Assembly (NCBI RefSeq): GCF_001296045.1
Contig: NZ_LJHS01000008.1
Location: 16,388 to 80,387, forward strand
DNA from: Rhizobium sp. AAP43
GTDB taxonomy: Bacteria; Pseudomonadota; Alphaproteobacteria; Rhizobiales; Rhizobiaceae
Length of the DNA stretch: 64,000 bases
Direction: 5' to 3'
A program made the translations under genes and the position numbers. Numbering within the stretch: position 1 is the first letter of the stretch; each line of letters starts with the position of its first letter. The notes beneath the pieces were generated by a model, which ran no database searches, was not told the origin of the DNA, and worked only from the letters and a program-made list of their open reading frames with translations. This document shows positions 9,319 to 18,336 of this stretch, piece after piece.

Positions 9319-10299
9319 ATGACGGTTTTCCACCGCAACGAAAAAAAAGAACCGCTGCCGGCAGCCTTGCGCGGCGGCGTGGTGGCGATCGGCAATTTCG
9401 ACGGCGTTCATCGCGGCCATCAGGCCGTGCTGAACCGGGCGCTGGAGCGCGCCGAGGCGCTTGGCGTGCCCGCCCTGGTGCTCACCTTCGAGCCGCATCC
9501 GCGCTCCGTCTTCAATCCGGATAAGCCCGTCTTCCGGCTGACGCCGGCCCCCATCCGCGCCCGCATCCTGGAAGCCATGGGCTTCCATTCCGTCATCGAA
9601 TATCCCTTCGACCGCGAATTTTCGCAGCGCTCTGCCGATGATTTCGTCCGGGCCATCCTGGTTGACTGGATCGGCGCCAAGGAAGTCGTCACCGGCTTTG
9701 ATTTCCACTTCGGCAAGGGCCGTGAGGGTGGCCCTGCCTTCCTGATGGAGGCCGGTAGTCGCCATGGCTTCGGCGTCAGCCTGATCGATGCCTTCCGCGA
9801 TGAGGGCGCCGAGGTGATCTCGTCGAGCCGCATCCGCCAACTTCTGGGCGAGGGTGATGTGACCCAGGCCGCCGGTCTTCTGGGATACCGCTTCACCCTT
9901 GAGGCGGAAGTGATGAAGGGCCAGCAGCTTGGCCGCACCCTGGGCTTCCCAACCGCCAACATGCATCTGCCGCCGGAAGCGATGCTCCGGCCCGGCATTT
10001 ACGCCGTGCGTTTCCGTCGCCCCGATGGCATCATTCGCGATGGTGTCGCAAGCTTCGGCTACCGTCCGACCGTGACCGATCACGGCGATCCCTGGCTCGA
10101 AACCTTCGTCTTCGATTTCTCTGGCGATCTCTATGGCGAGATCTGTTCGGTCTCCTTCTTCGGCCATCTGCGCGACGAGTGGAAATTCGACGGTCTCGAT
10201 CCGCTGGTTGCCCAGATCCGCAAGGACGAGGAAGAGGCGAGGGCGCTTCTCGCAGGCGTCAAGCCGATGGGCGAACTGGACGCCAAGATTGCCTTCTGA
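9319..10299 (+). CDS. ribF: Bifunctional riboflavin kinase/FAD synthetase
   Basis: A 326-residue enzyme that makes FMN from riboflavin and FAD from FMN. The N-terminal nucleotidyltransferase domain shows IGNFDGVHRGHQ (about residues 24-35) and ISSSRIRQLL. The C-terminal flavokinase domain shows GRTLGFPTAN and an ETFVFDFSGDLYGE segment. Start ATG 9319 is 13 bases after the HAD gene stop. Length is normal for bacterial RibF. Confidence 0.96.
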   Translation: MTVFHRNEKKEPLPAALRGGVVAIGNFDGVHRGHQAVLNRALERAEALGVPALVLTFEPHPRSVFNPDKPVFRLTPAPIRARILEAMGFHSVIEYPFDREFSQRSADDFVRAILVDWIGAKEVVTGFDFHFGKGREGGPAFLMEAGSRHGFGVSLIDAFRDEGAEVISSSRIRQLLGEGDVTQAAGLLGYRFTLEAEVMKGQQLGRTLGFPTANMHLPPEAMLRPGIYAVRFRRPDGIIRDGVASFGYRPTVTDHGDPWLETFVFDFSGDLYGEICSVSFFGHLRDEWKFDGLDPLVAQIRKDEEEARALLAGVKPMGELDAKIAF

Positions 10300-10387
10300 C
10301 GCCCGTGCACCTGTGTGCCGCGGGTTGATTGTCTCCAACCGAAACCTCGGCCGACCCACCCGGCCCGACATCAGAAAGCCCGCACCC

Positions 10388-10615
10388 ATGGCCCGCCGCC
10401 CCATCAATCCCAAGGACGCCGCCGAAGCCCTGTTCCGTCCGACCCCAAAGCCGGTCGCACCCGCCGTGGAACGCCGCGCAGCGCCGGAGGCCAAGCAGCT
10501 TGTCTCGCTGCGCATCGACAGCGCCGTGCTGGAGCACTTCCAGGCCGAGGGCCCCGGCTGGCAGGACCGCATCAATGATGCGCTGCGGGCGGTGGTTGAG
10601 GCGGATAGGGGCTGA
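10388..10615 (+). CDS. BrnA-like antitoxin family protein, apparently without a toxin partner
   Basis: A 75-residue protein. The C-terminal half (LVSLRIDSAVLEHFQAEGPGW, then QDRINDALRAVVEA) matches the ribbon-helix-helix-like BrnA antitoxin domain: a beta strand followed by two helices. Start ATG 10388 (MARRPINPKDAAEAL). No BrnT-like toxin reading frame lies on either side: ribF is 88 bases upstream and ileS begins 272 bases downstream. It may be an orphan DNA-binding protein rather than part of an active toxin-antitoxin pair. Confidence 0.75.
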   Translation: MARRPINPKDAAEALFRPTPKPVAPAVERRAAPEAKQLVSLRIDSAVLEHFQAEGPGWQDRINDALRAVVEADRG

Positions 10616-10887
10616 GCCGGGCTTGCGCCGCTTTCACGAGTTGGCGTCGGAACCGTCCGAAGCGCGCGTCAAACCTCTTCCCATGGACGCGAAAACCTCT
10701 TAAACAACGGCCACCATGACCCGATATCGTCGCTTGATGATAGACTTGCGAATTATTGGCCCGGCCTTCTGCGCGCATTGATTGCTGCCGGAGGGTCCGG
10801 GTTTTCGGTGCTTCCCAAGCGCCACATCTCATTCCGATATCCCGTTCGCATGCGCGGCAAACGCGCCAGAGACGATTGCAAGGCTCC

Positions 10888-13803
10888 ATGACCGATAGCA
10901 CCGACACCACCGAAAAGCTTGATTACTCCAAGACCCTCTATCTGCCCGAAACCGAATTCCCGATGCGCGCAGGCCTGCCGCAGAAGGAGCCGGAAATGGC
11001 GGCCAAGTGGAAGGAAATGGGGCTCTACAAGAAGCTCCGCGCCTCCGCCGCCGGCCGCGAAAAATTCGTCCTGCATGACGGCCCTCCCTACGCCAACGGC
11101 AACATCCATATCGGCCATGCGCTGAACAAGGTGCTGAAGGACGTCATCACCCGCTCTTTCCAGATGCGCAGCTATGACGCGAACTACGTGCCCGGCTGGG
11201 ATTGCCACGGCCTGCCGATCGAATGGAAGATCGAGGAAAAGTACCGCGAAAAGGGCAAGGACAAGAACGAAGTCCCGGTCAACGAATTCCGCCAGGAATG
11301 CCGCGACTTCGCGCAGGGCTGGATCAACACCCAGTCGGACGAATTCCGCCGTCTCGGCATCGAGGGCGATTTCGACCGCCCCTACACGACCATGGCCTTC
11401 CACTCGGAAGCCCGCATTGCCGGCGAACTCCTGAAGATCGCCATGTCCGGCCAGCTCTATCGCGGCTCCAAGCCGATCATGTGGTCGGTCGTCGAGCGCA
11501 CCGCGCTTGCCGAAGCCGAAGTGGAATATGCCGAGGTCGAGAGCGACACGATCTGGGTGAAGTTCCCGGTGGTGTCGGGCTCTGATGCACTGTCGGGCGC
11601 CTCCGTCGTCATCTGGACGACCACACCCTGGACTATCCCGGGCAACCGCGCGATCTCCTACTCGTCGCGCGTCGAGTATGGCCTTTACGAAGTCACCGCT
11701 GCTGCCAACGACTTCGGTCCGCAGCCGGGCGAGAAGCTGATCTTTGCCGACAAGCTTGCGCCGGAATCCTTTGCCAAGGCCAAGCTCGAATTCAACCGCC
11801 TGCGCGGCGTGCCAGCGGCTGAACTCGCTGCCATCGCCTGCGCCCATCCTCTGGCATCCATGGGCTACAGCTTTGCTGTACCCCTCATCGATGGTGATCA
11901 CGTCACCGATGACGCCGGTACCGGTTTCGTGCATACGGCGCCGTCCCATGGTCGCGAAGACTTTGACGCCTGGATGAGTCATGCCAAGGCGCTCGAAGCC
12001 CGTGGCATCGACACCAAGATCCCGTTCCCGGTTGATGATGCCGGCTTCTACACGGAAGACGCCCCCGGTTTCGGCCCTTCGGCTGAAGGCGGCGCTGCCC
12101 GCGTGCTTGATGACAACGGCAAGAAGGGCGACGCCAACAAGCGCGTCATGGATGCCCTGATCGCGGCTCAAAACCTCTTTGCCCGTGGCCGCATCAAGCA
12201 CGACTACCCGCATTCCTGGCGTTCCAAGAAGCCGGTCATCTTCCGCAACACGCCGCAGTGGTTTGTCTATATGGATAAGGACCTCGGCGACGGCACGACG
12301 CTGCGTAGCCGCGCACTCTCGGCCATCGACCAGACCCGCTTTGTGCCGGCTGGCGGTCAGAACCGCCTGCGCGCCATGATCGAGCAGCGCCCGGATTGGG
12401 TGCTTTCCCGCCAGCGCGCCTGGGGCGTGCCGATCTGCGTCTTTGCCGATACGGAAGGCAATGTCCTGAAGGACGAGGCGGTCAATGCCCGCATCCTCGC
12501 TGCCTTCGAAGTTGAAGGTGCCGATGCTTGGTTTGCTGAAGGTGCCAAGGAACGCTTCCTTGGGTCCGAGCATGACGGCGAAAAGTGGCAGATGGTGTCT
12601 GACATCCTCGACGTCTGGTTCGATTCAGGCTCGACCCACACCTTCACACTGGAAGATCGCCCGGATCTCAAATGGCCGGCGGACGTTTATCTCGAAGGCT
12701 CCGACCAGCATCGCGGCTGGTTCCATTCGTCGCTCTTGGAAAGCTGCGCCACCCGTGGCCGTGCGCCGTATAATGCCGTCGTCACCCACGGGTTCACGAT
12801 GGCGGAAGACGGCCGCAAGATGTCGAAGTCGCTCGGCAACACGGTAACGCCGCAGGAAGTCATGAGCCAGTCGGGTGCCGATATCCTGCGCCTCTGGGTG
12901 ATGAACACCGACTACTGGGAAGACCAGCGTCTCGGCAAGACGATCATCCAGACCAATATCGACAGCTACCGCAAGATCCGCAACACGCTGCGCTGGATGC
13001 TCGGCACGCTCGCCCATGATCATGGCGCCGAGATCGCCTATGCCGATCTGCCGGAACTCGAAAAGCTGATGCTGCATCGCCTGGCTGAACTCGACCAGAT
13101 CGTGCGCAAGGGCTACGACGAATTCGACTTCAAGCGCATCGTCCGTGCGCTCAGCGATTTCGCCAATGTCGAGCTTTCCGCCTTCTACTTCGACATCCGC
13201 AAGGACACGCTCTATTGCGACGCCCCGTCGAGCCTGAAGCGCCGCTCGGCCCTCTTCGTCATCCGCAAGCTGTTCGACTGCCTGGTCCTGTGGTTTGCGC
13301 CGATGATGCCCTTCACCACGGAAGAGGCATGGCTGTCGCGTGACCCGAACGCCGAATCCGTCCATCTCGAACAGTTCCCGGTCATCCCGGCCGACTGGTC
13401 GAACGAGGCGGTGGCCGACAAATGGAAGCATGTCCGCACCGTGCGCCGTGCCGTCACCGGTGCCTTGGAAGTCGAGCGCAAGGAAAAGCGCATCGGTTCC
13501 TCGCTGGAAGCGGCCCCGGTCGTCCATATCGCTGATCCGGAGCTGATGGCAGCGCTCGAAGGTCTGGACTTCGCCGAAATCTGCATCACCTCGGATATCT
13601 CCGTCGTTGCGGGCGAGGGGGCAGCAGACGCCTTCCGTCTCGACGATGGCACCAAGGTTGCGGTCGAGCCGAAGCTGGCCGAGGGCACCAAGTGCGCGCG
13701 CTCCTGGAAGATCACCAAGGATGTCGGCTCGGACCCCGATTATCCCGAGGTTTCGGCCCGTGATGCCCAGGCGCTGCGGGAGCTTGCATCACTAGTGGAA
13801 TGA
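10888..13803 (+). CDS. ileS: Isoleucine--tRNA ligase
   Basis: A 971-residue class Ia synthetase charging tRNA-Ile, with the HIGH motif at residues 74-77, the connective-peptide editing domain in the middle ([11 protein letters not shown], then [13 protein letters not shown]), the GSDQHRGWF segment, and KMSKS at about 644-648. Start ATG 10888 ([10 protein letters not shown]). The last codons (Leu-Val-Glu-stop) lie inside the left arm of a palindromic repeat, so the natural C-terminus was probably shaped by the repeat. There is no obvious C-terminal zinc-binding domain. Confidence 0.97.
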   Translation: MTDSTDTTEKLDYSKTLYLPETEFPMRAGLPQKEPEMAAKWKEMGLYKKLRASAAGREKFVLHDGPPYANGNIHIGHALNKVLKDVITRSFQMRSYDANYVPGWDCHGLPIEWKIEEKYREKGKDKNEVPVNEFRQECRDFAQGWINTQSDEFRRLGIEGDFDRPYTTMAFHSEARIAGELLKIAMSGQLYRGSKPIMWSVVERTALAEAEVEYAEVESDTIWVKFPVVSGSDALSGASVVIWTTTPWTIPGNRAISYSSRVEYGLYEVTAAANDFGPQPGEKLIFADKLAPESFAKAKLEFNRLRGVPAAELAAIACAHPLASMGYSFAVPLIDGDHVTDDAGTGFVHTAPSHGREDFDAWMSHAKALEARGIDTKIPFPVDDAGFYTEDAPGFGPSAEGGAARVLDDNGKKGDANKRVMDALIAAQNLFARGRIKHDYPHSWRSKKPVIFRNTPQWFVYMDKDLGDGTTLRSRALSAIDQTRFVPAGGQNRLRAMIEQRPDWVLSRQRAWGVPICVFADTEGNVLKDEAVNARILAAFEVEGADAWFAEGAKERFLGSEHDGEKWQMVSDILDVWFDSGSTHTFTLEDRPDLKWPADVYLEGSDQHRGWFHSSLLESCATRGRAPYNAVVTHGFTMAEDGRKMSKSLGNTVTPQEVMSQSGADILRLWVMNTDYWEDQRLGKTIIQTNIDSYRKIRNTLRWMLGTLAHDHGAEIAYADLPELEKLMLHRLAELDQIVRKGYDEFDFKRIVRALSDFANVELSAFYFDIRKDTLYCDAPSSLKRRSALFVIRKLFDCLVLWFAPMMPFTTEEAWLSRDPNAESVHLEQFPVIPADWSNEAVADKWKHVRTVRRAVTGALEVERKEKRIGSSLEAAPVVHIADPELMAALEGLDFAEICITSDISVVAGEGAADAFRLDDGTKVAVEPKLAEGTKCARSWKITKDVGSDPDYPEVSARDAQALRELASLVE

Positions 13804-13870
13804 ATTTGACATTTGATATCCATTTGCGGCGATCTCGCGGATCAAATGTCAAATTCTAAAATTCCACTAG
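13792..13870. repeat. Long imperfect palindrome, copy 1 (overlaps ileS stop)
   Basis: The outer arms are CTAGTGGAAT (13792-13801) and ATTCCACTAG (13861-13870); the inner arms are ATTTGACATTTGAT and its complement ATCAAATGTCAAAT (13841-13854). The right arm has four extra bases relative to the left. The loop of about 20 bases is GC-rich. Transcribed, it would form a stem of about 24 pairs. Its left arm encodes the end of ileS. A related copy follows 13 bases later. Confidence 0.85.
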
Positions 13871-13883
13871 AAGCATAAGCTTG

Positions 13884-13960
13884 CTAGTGGTTTTGAGGAT
13901 TCCGACATTTGCCTGCGAGGGTGCTGCGATCGGGAGCAAATGTCGGAATCAAACCACTAG
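13884..13960. repeat. Long imperfect palindrome, copy 2
   Basis: The outer arms are CTAGTGGTTT (13884-13893) and AAACCACTAG (13951-13960); the inner arms are GATTCCGACATTTGC and its complement GCAAATGTCGGAATC (13936-13950). The left arm carries four extra bases. It shares the CTAGTGG ends and the GACATTTG core with copy 1, but differs elsewhere in matching ways on both arms, so the arms co-vary. Confidence 0.85.
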
Positions 13961-13972
13961 TTTAAGGAAAAC

Positions 13973-14010
13973 TTACCGGATGATTTGCGCTTTCGCGGCT
14001 CATCCGGTAA
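13973..14010. repeat. Perfect 11-bp inverted repeat after the tandem palindromes
   Basis: TTACCGGATGA (13973-13983) and TCATCCGGTAA (14000-14010) form a perfect 11-bp stem with a 16-base loop. A weaker pair, GCCGAAT (14026-14032) with ATTCGGC (14060-14066), follows. Together the region 13790-14066 is a chain of four hairpins between ileS and the lipoprotein gene. Confidence 0.75.
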
Positions 14011-14102
14011 AACTGCCTGAAATTGGCCGAATTCTGCCCGCAGGGGTGGAAGAAATCACATTCGGCACGACCAAGGTTATGCGGCGAGGCTGGTAGGCAT
14101 TC

Positions 14103-14735
14103 ATGAATTCGGCATATCTGTTCAGGGTTGGCGTCGGCTTGGCCGGGCTTTTTGCTGTCACCACCGGTCTTTCCGGCTGCGTCGGCAGCCCGACTTACGG
14201 CACCGACAAGACGGCAATGGAACAGCTGGTGGATGACGTCGGCTCGGCCGTGTCGCTCGCCCCCAAGGAGCCAGCCAACAAGGGCACCAAATACAATCCG
14301 CGTCCGGACCTCGTCCTGCCGCCGGGCGGTACACAGACGGCAGCGCTCGTGGCGCCCCAGCCGTCGGTTGCCAACCGCGAAAACAATCCGGAATGGGTCG
14401 AATCCCCCGAAGAGGCGCGCGAGCGTCTCGTCGCAGAGGCCGACGCCAATGCTGACAATCCGCGATACCGTTCGCCGCTTCTCGCCGGTTACGGCAAGGC
14501 TGGCACCATGACGGAAACCCAGAAGTGGCAGGCCTTCCGCGATGCGCGCCAGTTGCAGAAGGGCGCCTATCTCGATCAGCGCCGCCTGCTGTCTGATCCG
14601 CCGTCGGAGTATCGCCAGACCCAGGACACTGCTCTCACCGATCTGGGCGAGCCTGAATCGGTCAAGGAAAAGCGCCGCAAGAAGATGGCCAAGTCTGCCC
14701 AGCAGAACAGCTCCTGGTGGCAGCCTTTCCAATAA
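14103..14735 (+). CDS. Hypothetical lipoprotein
   Basis: A 210-residue protein with a lipoprotein signal peptide: a short basic start, a hydrophobic stretch, and the lipobox LSGC with Cys26 as the predicted lipidation site. The mature part is polar, Pro/Ala/Glu-rich and lacks a domain I recognise; the C-terminal third is helical and basic (RRKKMAKSAQQ). It probably sits in the outer or inner membrane facing the periplasm. Proteins of this kind after ileS occur in rhizobia, but no function can be given. Confidence 0.8.
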   Translation: MNSAYLFRVGVGLAGLFAVTTGLSGCVGSPTYGTDKTAMEQLVDDVGSAVSLAPKEPANKGTKYNPRPDLVLPPGGTQTAALVAPQPSVANRENNPEWVESPEEARERLVAEADANADNPRYRSPLLAGYGKAGTMTETQKWQAFRDARQLQKGAYLDQRRLLSDPPSEYRQTQDTALTDLGEPESVKEKRRKKMAKSAQQNSSWWQPFQ

Positions 14736-14761
14736 GGCGAAACGCCGTTACATCACGACAG

Positions 14762-14789
14762 GGCAGGGCGGAAACGACCTGCCTTTTTC
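14762..14789 (+). terminator. Intrinsic terminator after the lipoprotein gene
   Basis: GGCAGG (14762-14767) pairs with CCTGCC (14778-14783), followed by TTTTTCTTT. It lies between the lipoprotein gene and the GNAT gene and overlaps the latter's upstream region. Confidence 0.75.
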
Positions 14790-14804
14790 TTTGAGGTTTT
14801 CCTG

Positions 14805-15284
14805 ATGTCGTTTTCCATTCGCCCTGCGCAGCCGGATGATGCCGCAACCATCCTCGGCTTCATCATTGAACTCGCCGTCTATGAGAAGGCCGGGCATGAG
14901 GTAGAGGCGACCGAGGAGATGATCCGACACACGATCTTCGGCGAAGGCTCGGTGACGGAAGCCGTGATCCTGGAGGCTGATGGCAAGCCGGCAGGTTTCG
15001 CCGTCTGGTTCTACAGCTATTCCACATGGCAGGCGAAAAACGGTCTCTATCTGGAGGATCTCTATGTCGCGCCCGATCATCGCGGCAGTGGCGCCGGGAA
15101 ACTGCTCCTGCGGCATCTGGCGCAGGTCGCGGTCGACAAGGGCTGTGGTCGGTTCGAGTGGAGCGTGCTGGACTGGAACGAACCCGCTATCCGCGTCTAT
15201 GATGCTGTCGGCGCCGAACCGCAGTCGGAATGGATACGCTACCGCCTGACCGGCGAAAAGCTGAAGGCTTTCGCGGCCGGTTGA
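14805..15284 (+). CDS. GNAT family N-acetyltransferase
   Basis: A 159-residue acetyl-CoA-dependent acetyltransferase. The acetyl-CoA loop is HRGSGAGKLLLRHLA (about residues 91-105), preceded by the LYLEDLYVAPD strand and followed by FEWSVLDWNEPAIRVYDAVGA. The ELAVYEKAGHEVEAT start and the VLDWNEPAI motif resemble the diamine/spermidine acetyltransferase branch, so a polyamine or similar amine is a likely substrate; this is inference from similarity. It is expressed alone behind a terminator. Confidence 0.88.
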   Translation: MSFSIRPAQPDDAATILGFIIELAVYEKAGHEVEATEEMIRHTIFGEGSVTEAVILEADGKPAGFAVWFYSYSTWQAKNGLYLEDLYVAPDHRGSGAGKLLLRHLAQVAVDKGCGRFEWSVLDWNEPAIRVYDAVGAEPQSEWIRYRLTGEKLKAFAAG

Positions 15285-15388
15285 ATCTTCAGCACTTCCC
15301 GCCAAAGTGCGAAGCGGTTTGCACGTCCGGAATTGGATAAAGCAAAGAGATAGCGCCGATCCGTAACTTCGCCTTTGCGTGAAAGGCT

Positions 15389-15739
15389 TTAGAAGTTTTG
15401 GTCACCATCATCGCCGACACCGCGCGCGATGAGCCAGATATGCAAGAGCTGAAGCGCAAGGCCCAACACGGCCATGAACATCAAGGCCCTGAACACCAAG
15501 GCCTTGTCAAAGTCGTTCTGTTCTGAGGCAAAGAGAGCGACCAGCGTCATGATAACGGCGAGAACGAGCGGCGGCGAAAAGAGGGCCACCATTCGCGGCG
15601 CTTGCCAGTTTATGCGACCCCTGAGCGACCATTGCATGGGCAAAGTCGAGCGGTCAGGGGCAATATAAATGTTGGACCAGGTCGCCAACGCAAGCATGGC
15701 CATGATCAGGGCAGATACGAACAGGTAGATGTCGATCAA
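15389..15739 (-). CDS. Hypothetical membrane protein
   Basis: A 116-residue protein with three hydrophobic segments: residues 4-26 (YLFVSALIMAMLALATWSNI), about 48-69 and about 83-105. I do not recognise a family. Its ATG overlaps the tadA stop by four bases (ATGA), so it is translated from the tadA message. Nothing in its sequence points to tRNA modification. Confidence 0.75.
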   Translation of the reverse strand: MIDIYLFVSALIMAMLALATWSNIYIAPDRSTLPMQWSLRGRINWQAPRMVALFSPPLVLAVIMTLVALFASEQNDFDKALVFRALMFMAVLGLALQLLHIWLIARGVGDDGDQNF

Positions 15740-16188
15740 TCCCGCCTCTCCTGAAAAAAGGTTTTGAGCATGTCTGCCGCCTCTGTTTCGCGAATGCCGG
15801 AGTAAACGTCCGGTGCGTGATGGCAGGTGGACTGGGCATAGAAACGCACGCCACTTTCCACCGCGCCACCTTTAGCGTCACGTGCAGCATAATACAACCT
15901 TCGGATGCGGGCAAAGGAAATTGCGGCCGCACACATGGTGCAGGGCTCCAGCGTTACATAGAGGTCGGCCTCTATCAGCCGCTCATCGCCGAGCGCTTCG
16001 CTGGCGCGCCGGATGGCCAGAACTTCGGCATGCGCTGTTGCGTCCTTCAGGGCGCGCGTCTCGTTGCCAGCGCGGGCGATGATTTCGCCGTCCAGCACCA
16101 CGACGGCGCCAATCGGCACCTCGCCACGGGCTTTCGCCGCGCGCGCCTCTGCAAAGGCGGCTTCCATGAAGCCGTTTGTCTTAGACAT
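15736..16188 (-). CDS. tadA: tRNA adenosine(34) deaminase
   Basis: A 150-residue zinc-dependent deaminase that converts A34 to inosine in tRNA-Arg(ACG). Zinc ligands and the catalytic Glu are visible: H53-A-E55 and P82-C83-x2-C86. The fold and length match TadA, with the C-terminal helices present (YSGIRETEAADMLKTFF). It is divergent from the pseudouridine synthase gene, whose start is 69 bases away, giving a translation-related gene pair. Confidence 0.93.
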   Translation of the reverse strand: MSKTNGFMEAAFAEARAAKARGEVPIGAVVVLDGEIIARAGNETRALKDATAHAEVLAIRRASEALGDERLIEADLYVTLEPCTMCAAAISFARIRRLYYAARDAKGGAVESGVRFYAQSTCHHAPDVYSGIRETEAADMLKTFFQERRD

Positions 16189-16257
16189 GCATCAACTTTC
16201 CGCTTAACCCGGACCGCGCGACCTGATACGACAGCCCAAACGACAGGCAAACAACAA

Positions 16258-18330
16258 ATGACATTCAAAGACAAGTCCAGGCGTCCGGCAGGCAAACCTG
16301 CTGACCGCGGCGGCAAGCCGCTAACCCGCAATTCCGCCGCGAAGTCGGCCGCTTCGAAGTCCGACGACAAGCCCGCGCGCGCACCGCGTGCACCAAGGGC
16401 CGACGTGTCGTCCGGCGATGAGGCGATGAAGCCCGAGCGCATCTCGAAACTGCTGGCGCGCGCCGGCGTAGCCTCGCGCCGCGATATCGAGCGCATGATC
16501 ATGGAAGGCCGCGTCTCCGTGAACGGCGTGGTGCTCGAAAGCCCCGTGCTGAACGCAACGCTTGCCGACACGATCGAGGTCGACGGTCAGCCGATCCGTG
16601 GCATCGAGCGCACCCGTCTGTGGCTCTACCATAAGCCGGCCGGCCTGGTGACGACCAATTCCGATCCGGAAGGCCGCCCGACCGTGTTTGACAATCTGCC
16701 GGAAGATCTTCCACGCGTCATGTCGATCGGCCGCCTCGATATCAATACCGAGGGCCTGTTGCTGCTCACCAATGACGGTGGTCTCGCCCGCGTGCTCGAA
16801 CTGCCGACCACCGGCTGGCTGCGCCGCTACCGCGTGCGCGCCTATGGTGAAGTCGACCAGCCGGCACTCGATGCGCTGAAGGAAGGCATTGCCGTTGATG
16901 GCGTGCTCTACGGCGCAATCGACGCGACGCTCGACCGCAAGCAGGGCCACAATGTCTGGATCACCATGGGTCTTCGCGAAGGCAAGAACCGCGAGATCAA
17001 GAACGTGCTCGGCGCGCTCGGTCTCGAGGTCAACCGTCTGATCCGCATCTCCTACGGTCCGTTCCAGCTCGGTGATCTGCCGGAAGCCCAGGTGCAGGAA
17101 GTCCGTGGCCGCATGCTGCGCGACCAGCTCGGGCCGCGCCTGATCGAGGATTCCAAAGCCAATTTCGACGCGCCGATCTACAGCCATGGTGCCCCCGTCG
17201 AGGAAGACGAAGAGCCAGGCCAGAAGAAGCCGCAGAAGGCCGCCAAGGCCGAATGGGGCCGCGACGAGCGTGCGGGCGGTTCTTCTGATCGCAAGCGCAG
17301 CGGCGACAAGGGTGGCAAGCCCGAGAAATCCGGCTGGACCGATCGTGGTGACAAGGGTGACCGGCGCGAACGGGCTCTCGACCGATTGGACACTCGCCGC
17401 GACGATGGCGACAAGCCCAAGCGTCCGCCGCTCGGCACCAAGAGCCGCACCGCCAATGTCTGGATGGCGCCGGGTGCCCGTCCGCTCGGTGAAAAGGCAG
17501 CCGCTGCAGCGGCACGGCGCCGGCCTGATCCGCGCGCCGGCAAGGCTGACGATCGCGTCGACAGCCGTCCGACCTCAACGGTTCAGATTACCCGCGCCCG
17601 GGACGAAGAGGGTGATTGGATCCGCGCCGATGGCCCGGACAAGAAGTCGGGCTTCGGTGACCGCGGCCCGCGCCGCGAAGGTGGAGATCGAGGCCCGCGC
17701 AAGGATTTTGGTGACCGGGCCCCCCGCCGTGAAGGCGGCGATCGTCCACGCCCAGAAGGTGCCGACCGCGGCCCGCGCCGCGAGGGTGCAGTAGGTGGCC
17801 CGCGCCGTGAGGGTGCAGTAGGTGGCCCGCGCCGCGAGGGCGGTGATCGCGGACCCCGCAAGGACTTTGGCGACCGGGGCCCGCGTAAGGATTTCGGCGA
17901 CCGCGGTCCGCGAAAGGCCTTCGGTGACAAGCCGGAGCGTCCGCGCCCCGAACGTTTTTCGTCCGATCGCGCCCGTGATGACAGACCACGTGATGACCGG
18001 CCACGTGACGATCGTCCAAGAGGCGAGCGTCCAAGAGGCGAGCGTCCGGCCGGTGACAGGCCCTTCGGCGACAAACCGCGCGGTGCAAGGCCCGCTGGCG
18101 ACCGGCCCTTTGGCGATCGTCCGGCTGGCAAGCCCTTCGGTGGAAAGCCGGCGGGCAAGTCGTTTGGCGGCAAGCCAGGTGGCGGCAAGAGCTTTGGCGG
18201 CAAGCCCGGCGCACGTCCGGCGGGCGCCCGCTCTGACGGTCCGCGTGGATTCGGCGGTAAGCCGGGTGGCGGCTCGGGTGCAGGCAGACCTGCCGGTGGC
18301 GGTCGTGGCGCACCAAAGGGCAAGAGGTAA
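16258..18330 (+). CDS. rluB: RluB-type 23S rRNA pseudouridine synthase with long disordered C-terminal tail
   Basis: The product is 690 residues, more than twice the usual 250-300. An S4 RNA-binding domain (about residues 58-105, ERISKLLARAGVASRRDIERM) is followed by the RsuA/RluB catalytic domain with Asp161 in GRLDINTEG, ending near residue 295. The remaining 390 residues are low complexity: basic, Gly/Arg/Asp-rich repeats of the type GDRGPRREG and GDRGPRKDF, a DDRPR run, then GGKP units. This resembles RGG-type RNA-binding tails. Long tails of this kind occur in rhizobial RluB homologues. The tail also contains a 27-base tandem repeat (EGAVGGPRR twice). The S4-plus-tail design suggests ribosome assembly or RNP roles beyond modification; that is inference. 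Confidence 0.9.
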   Translation: MTFKDKSRRPAGKPADRGGKPLTRNSAAKSAASKSDDKPARAPRAPRADVSSGDEAMKPERISKLLARAGVASRRDIERMIMEGRVSVNGVVLESPVLNATLADTIEVDGQPIRGIERTRLWLYHKPAGLVTTNSDPEGRPTVFDNLPEDLPRVMSIGRLDINTEGLLLLTNDGGLARVLELPTTGWLRRYRVRAYGEVDQPALDALKEGIAVDGVLYGAIDATLDRKQGHNVWITMGLREGKNREIKNVLGALGLEVNRLIRISYGPFQLGDLPEAQVQEVRGRMLRDQLGPRLIEDSKANFDAPIYSHGAPVEEDEEPGQKKPQKAAKAEWGRDERAGGSSDRKRSGDKGGKPEKSGWTDRGDKGDRRERALDRLDTRRDDGDKPKRPPLGTKSRTANVWMAPGARPLGEKAAAAAARRRPDPRAGKADDRVDSRPTSTVQITRARDEEGDWIRADGPDKKSGFGDRGPRREGGDRGPRKDFGDRAPRREGGDRPRPEGADRGPRREGAVGGPRREGAVGGPRREGGDRGPRKDFGDRGPRKDFGDRGPRKAFGDKPERPRPERFSSDRARDDRPRDDRPRDDRPRGERPRGERPAGDRPFGDKPRGARPAGDRPFGDRPAGKPFGGKPAGKSFGGKPGGGKSFGGKPGARPAGARSDGPRGFGGKPGGGSGAGRPAGGGRGAPKGKR

Positions 18331-18336
18331 GCCCTG

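Noticed and set aside
10753..12573. 606-codon open frame on the minus strand opposite ileS
   Set aside because: A shadow frame caused by GC-rich codon bias; ileS on the plus strand is unmistakable, and the minus product has no recognisable domain.
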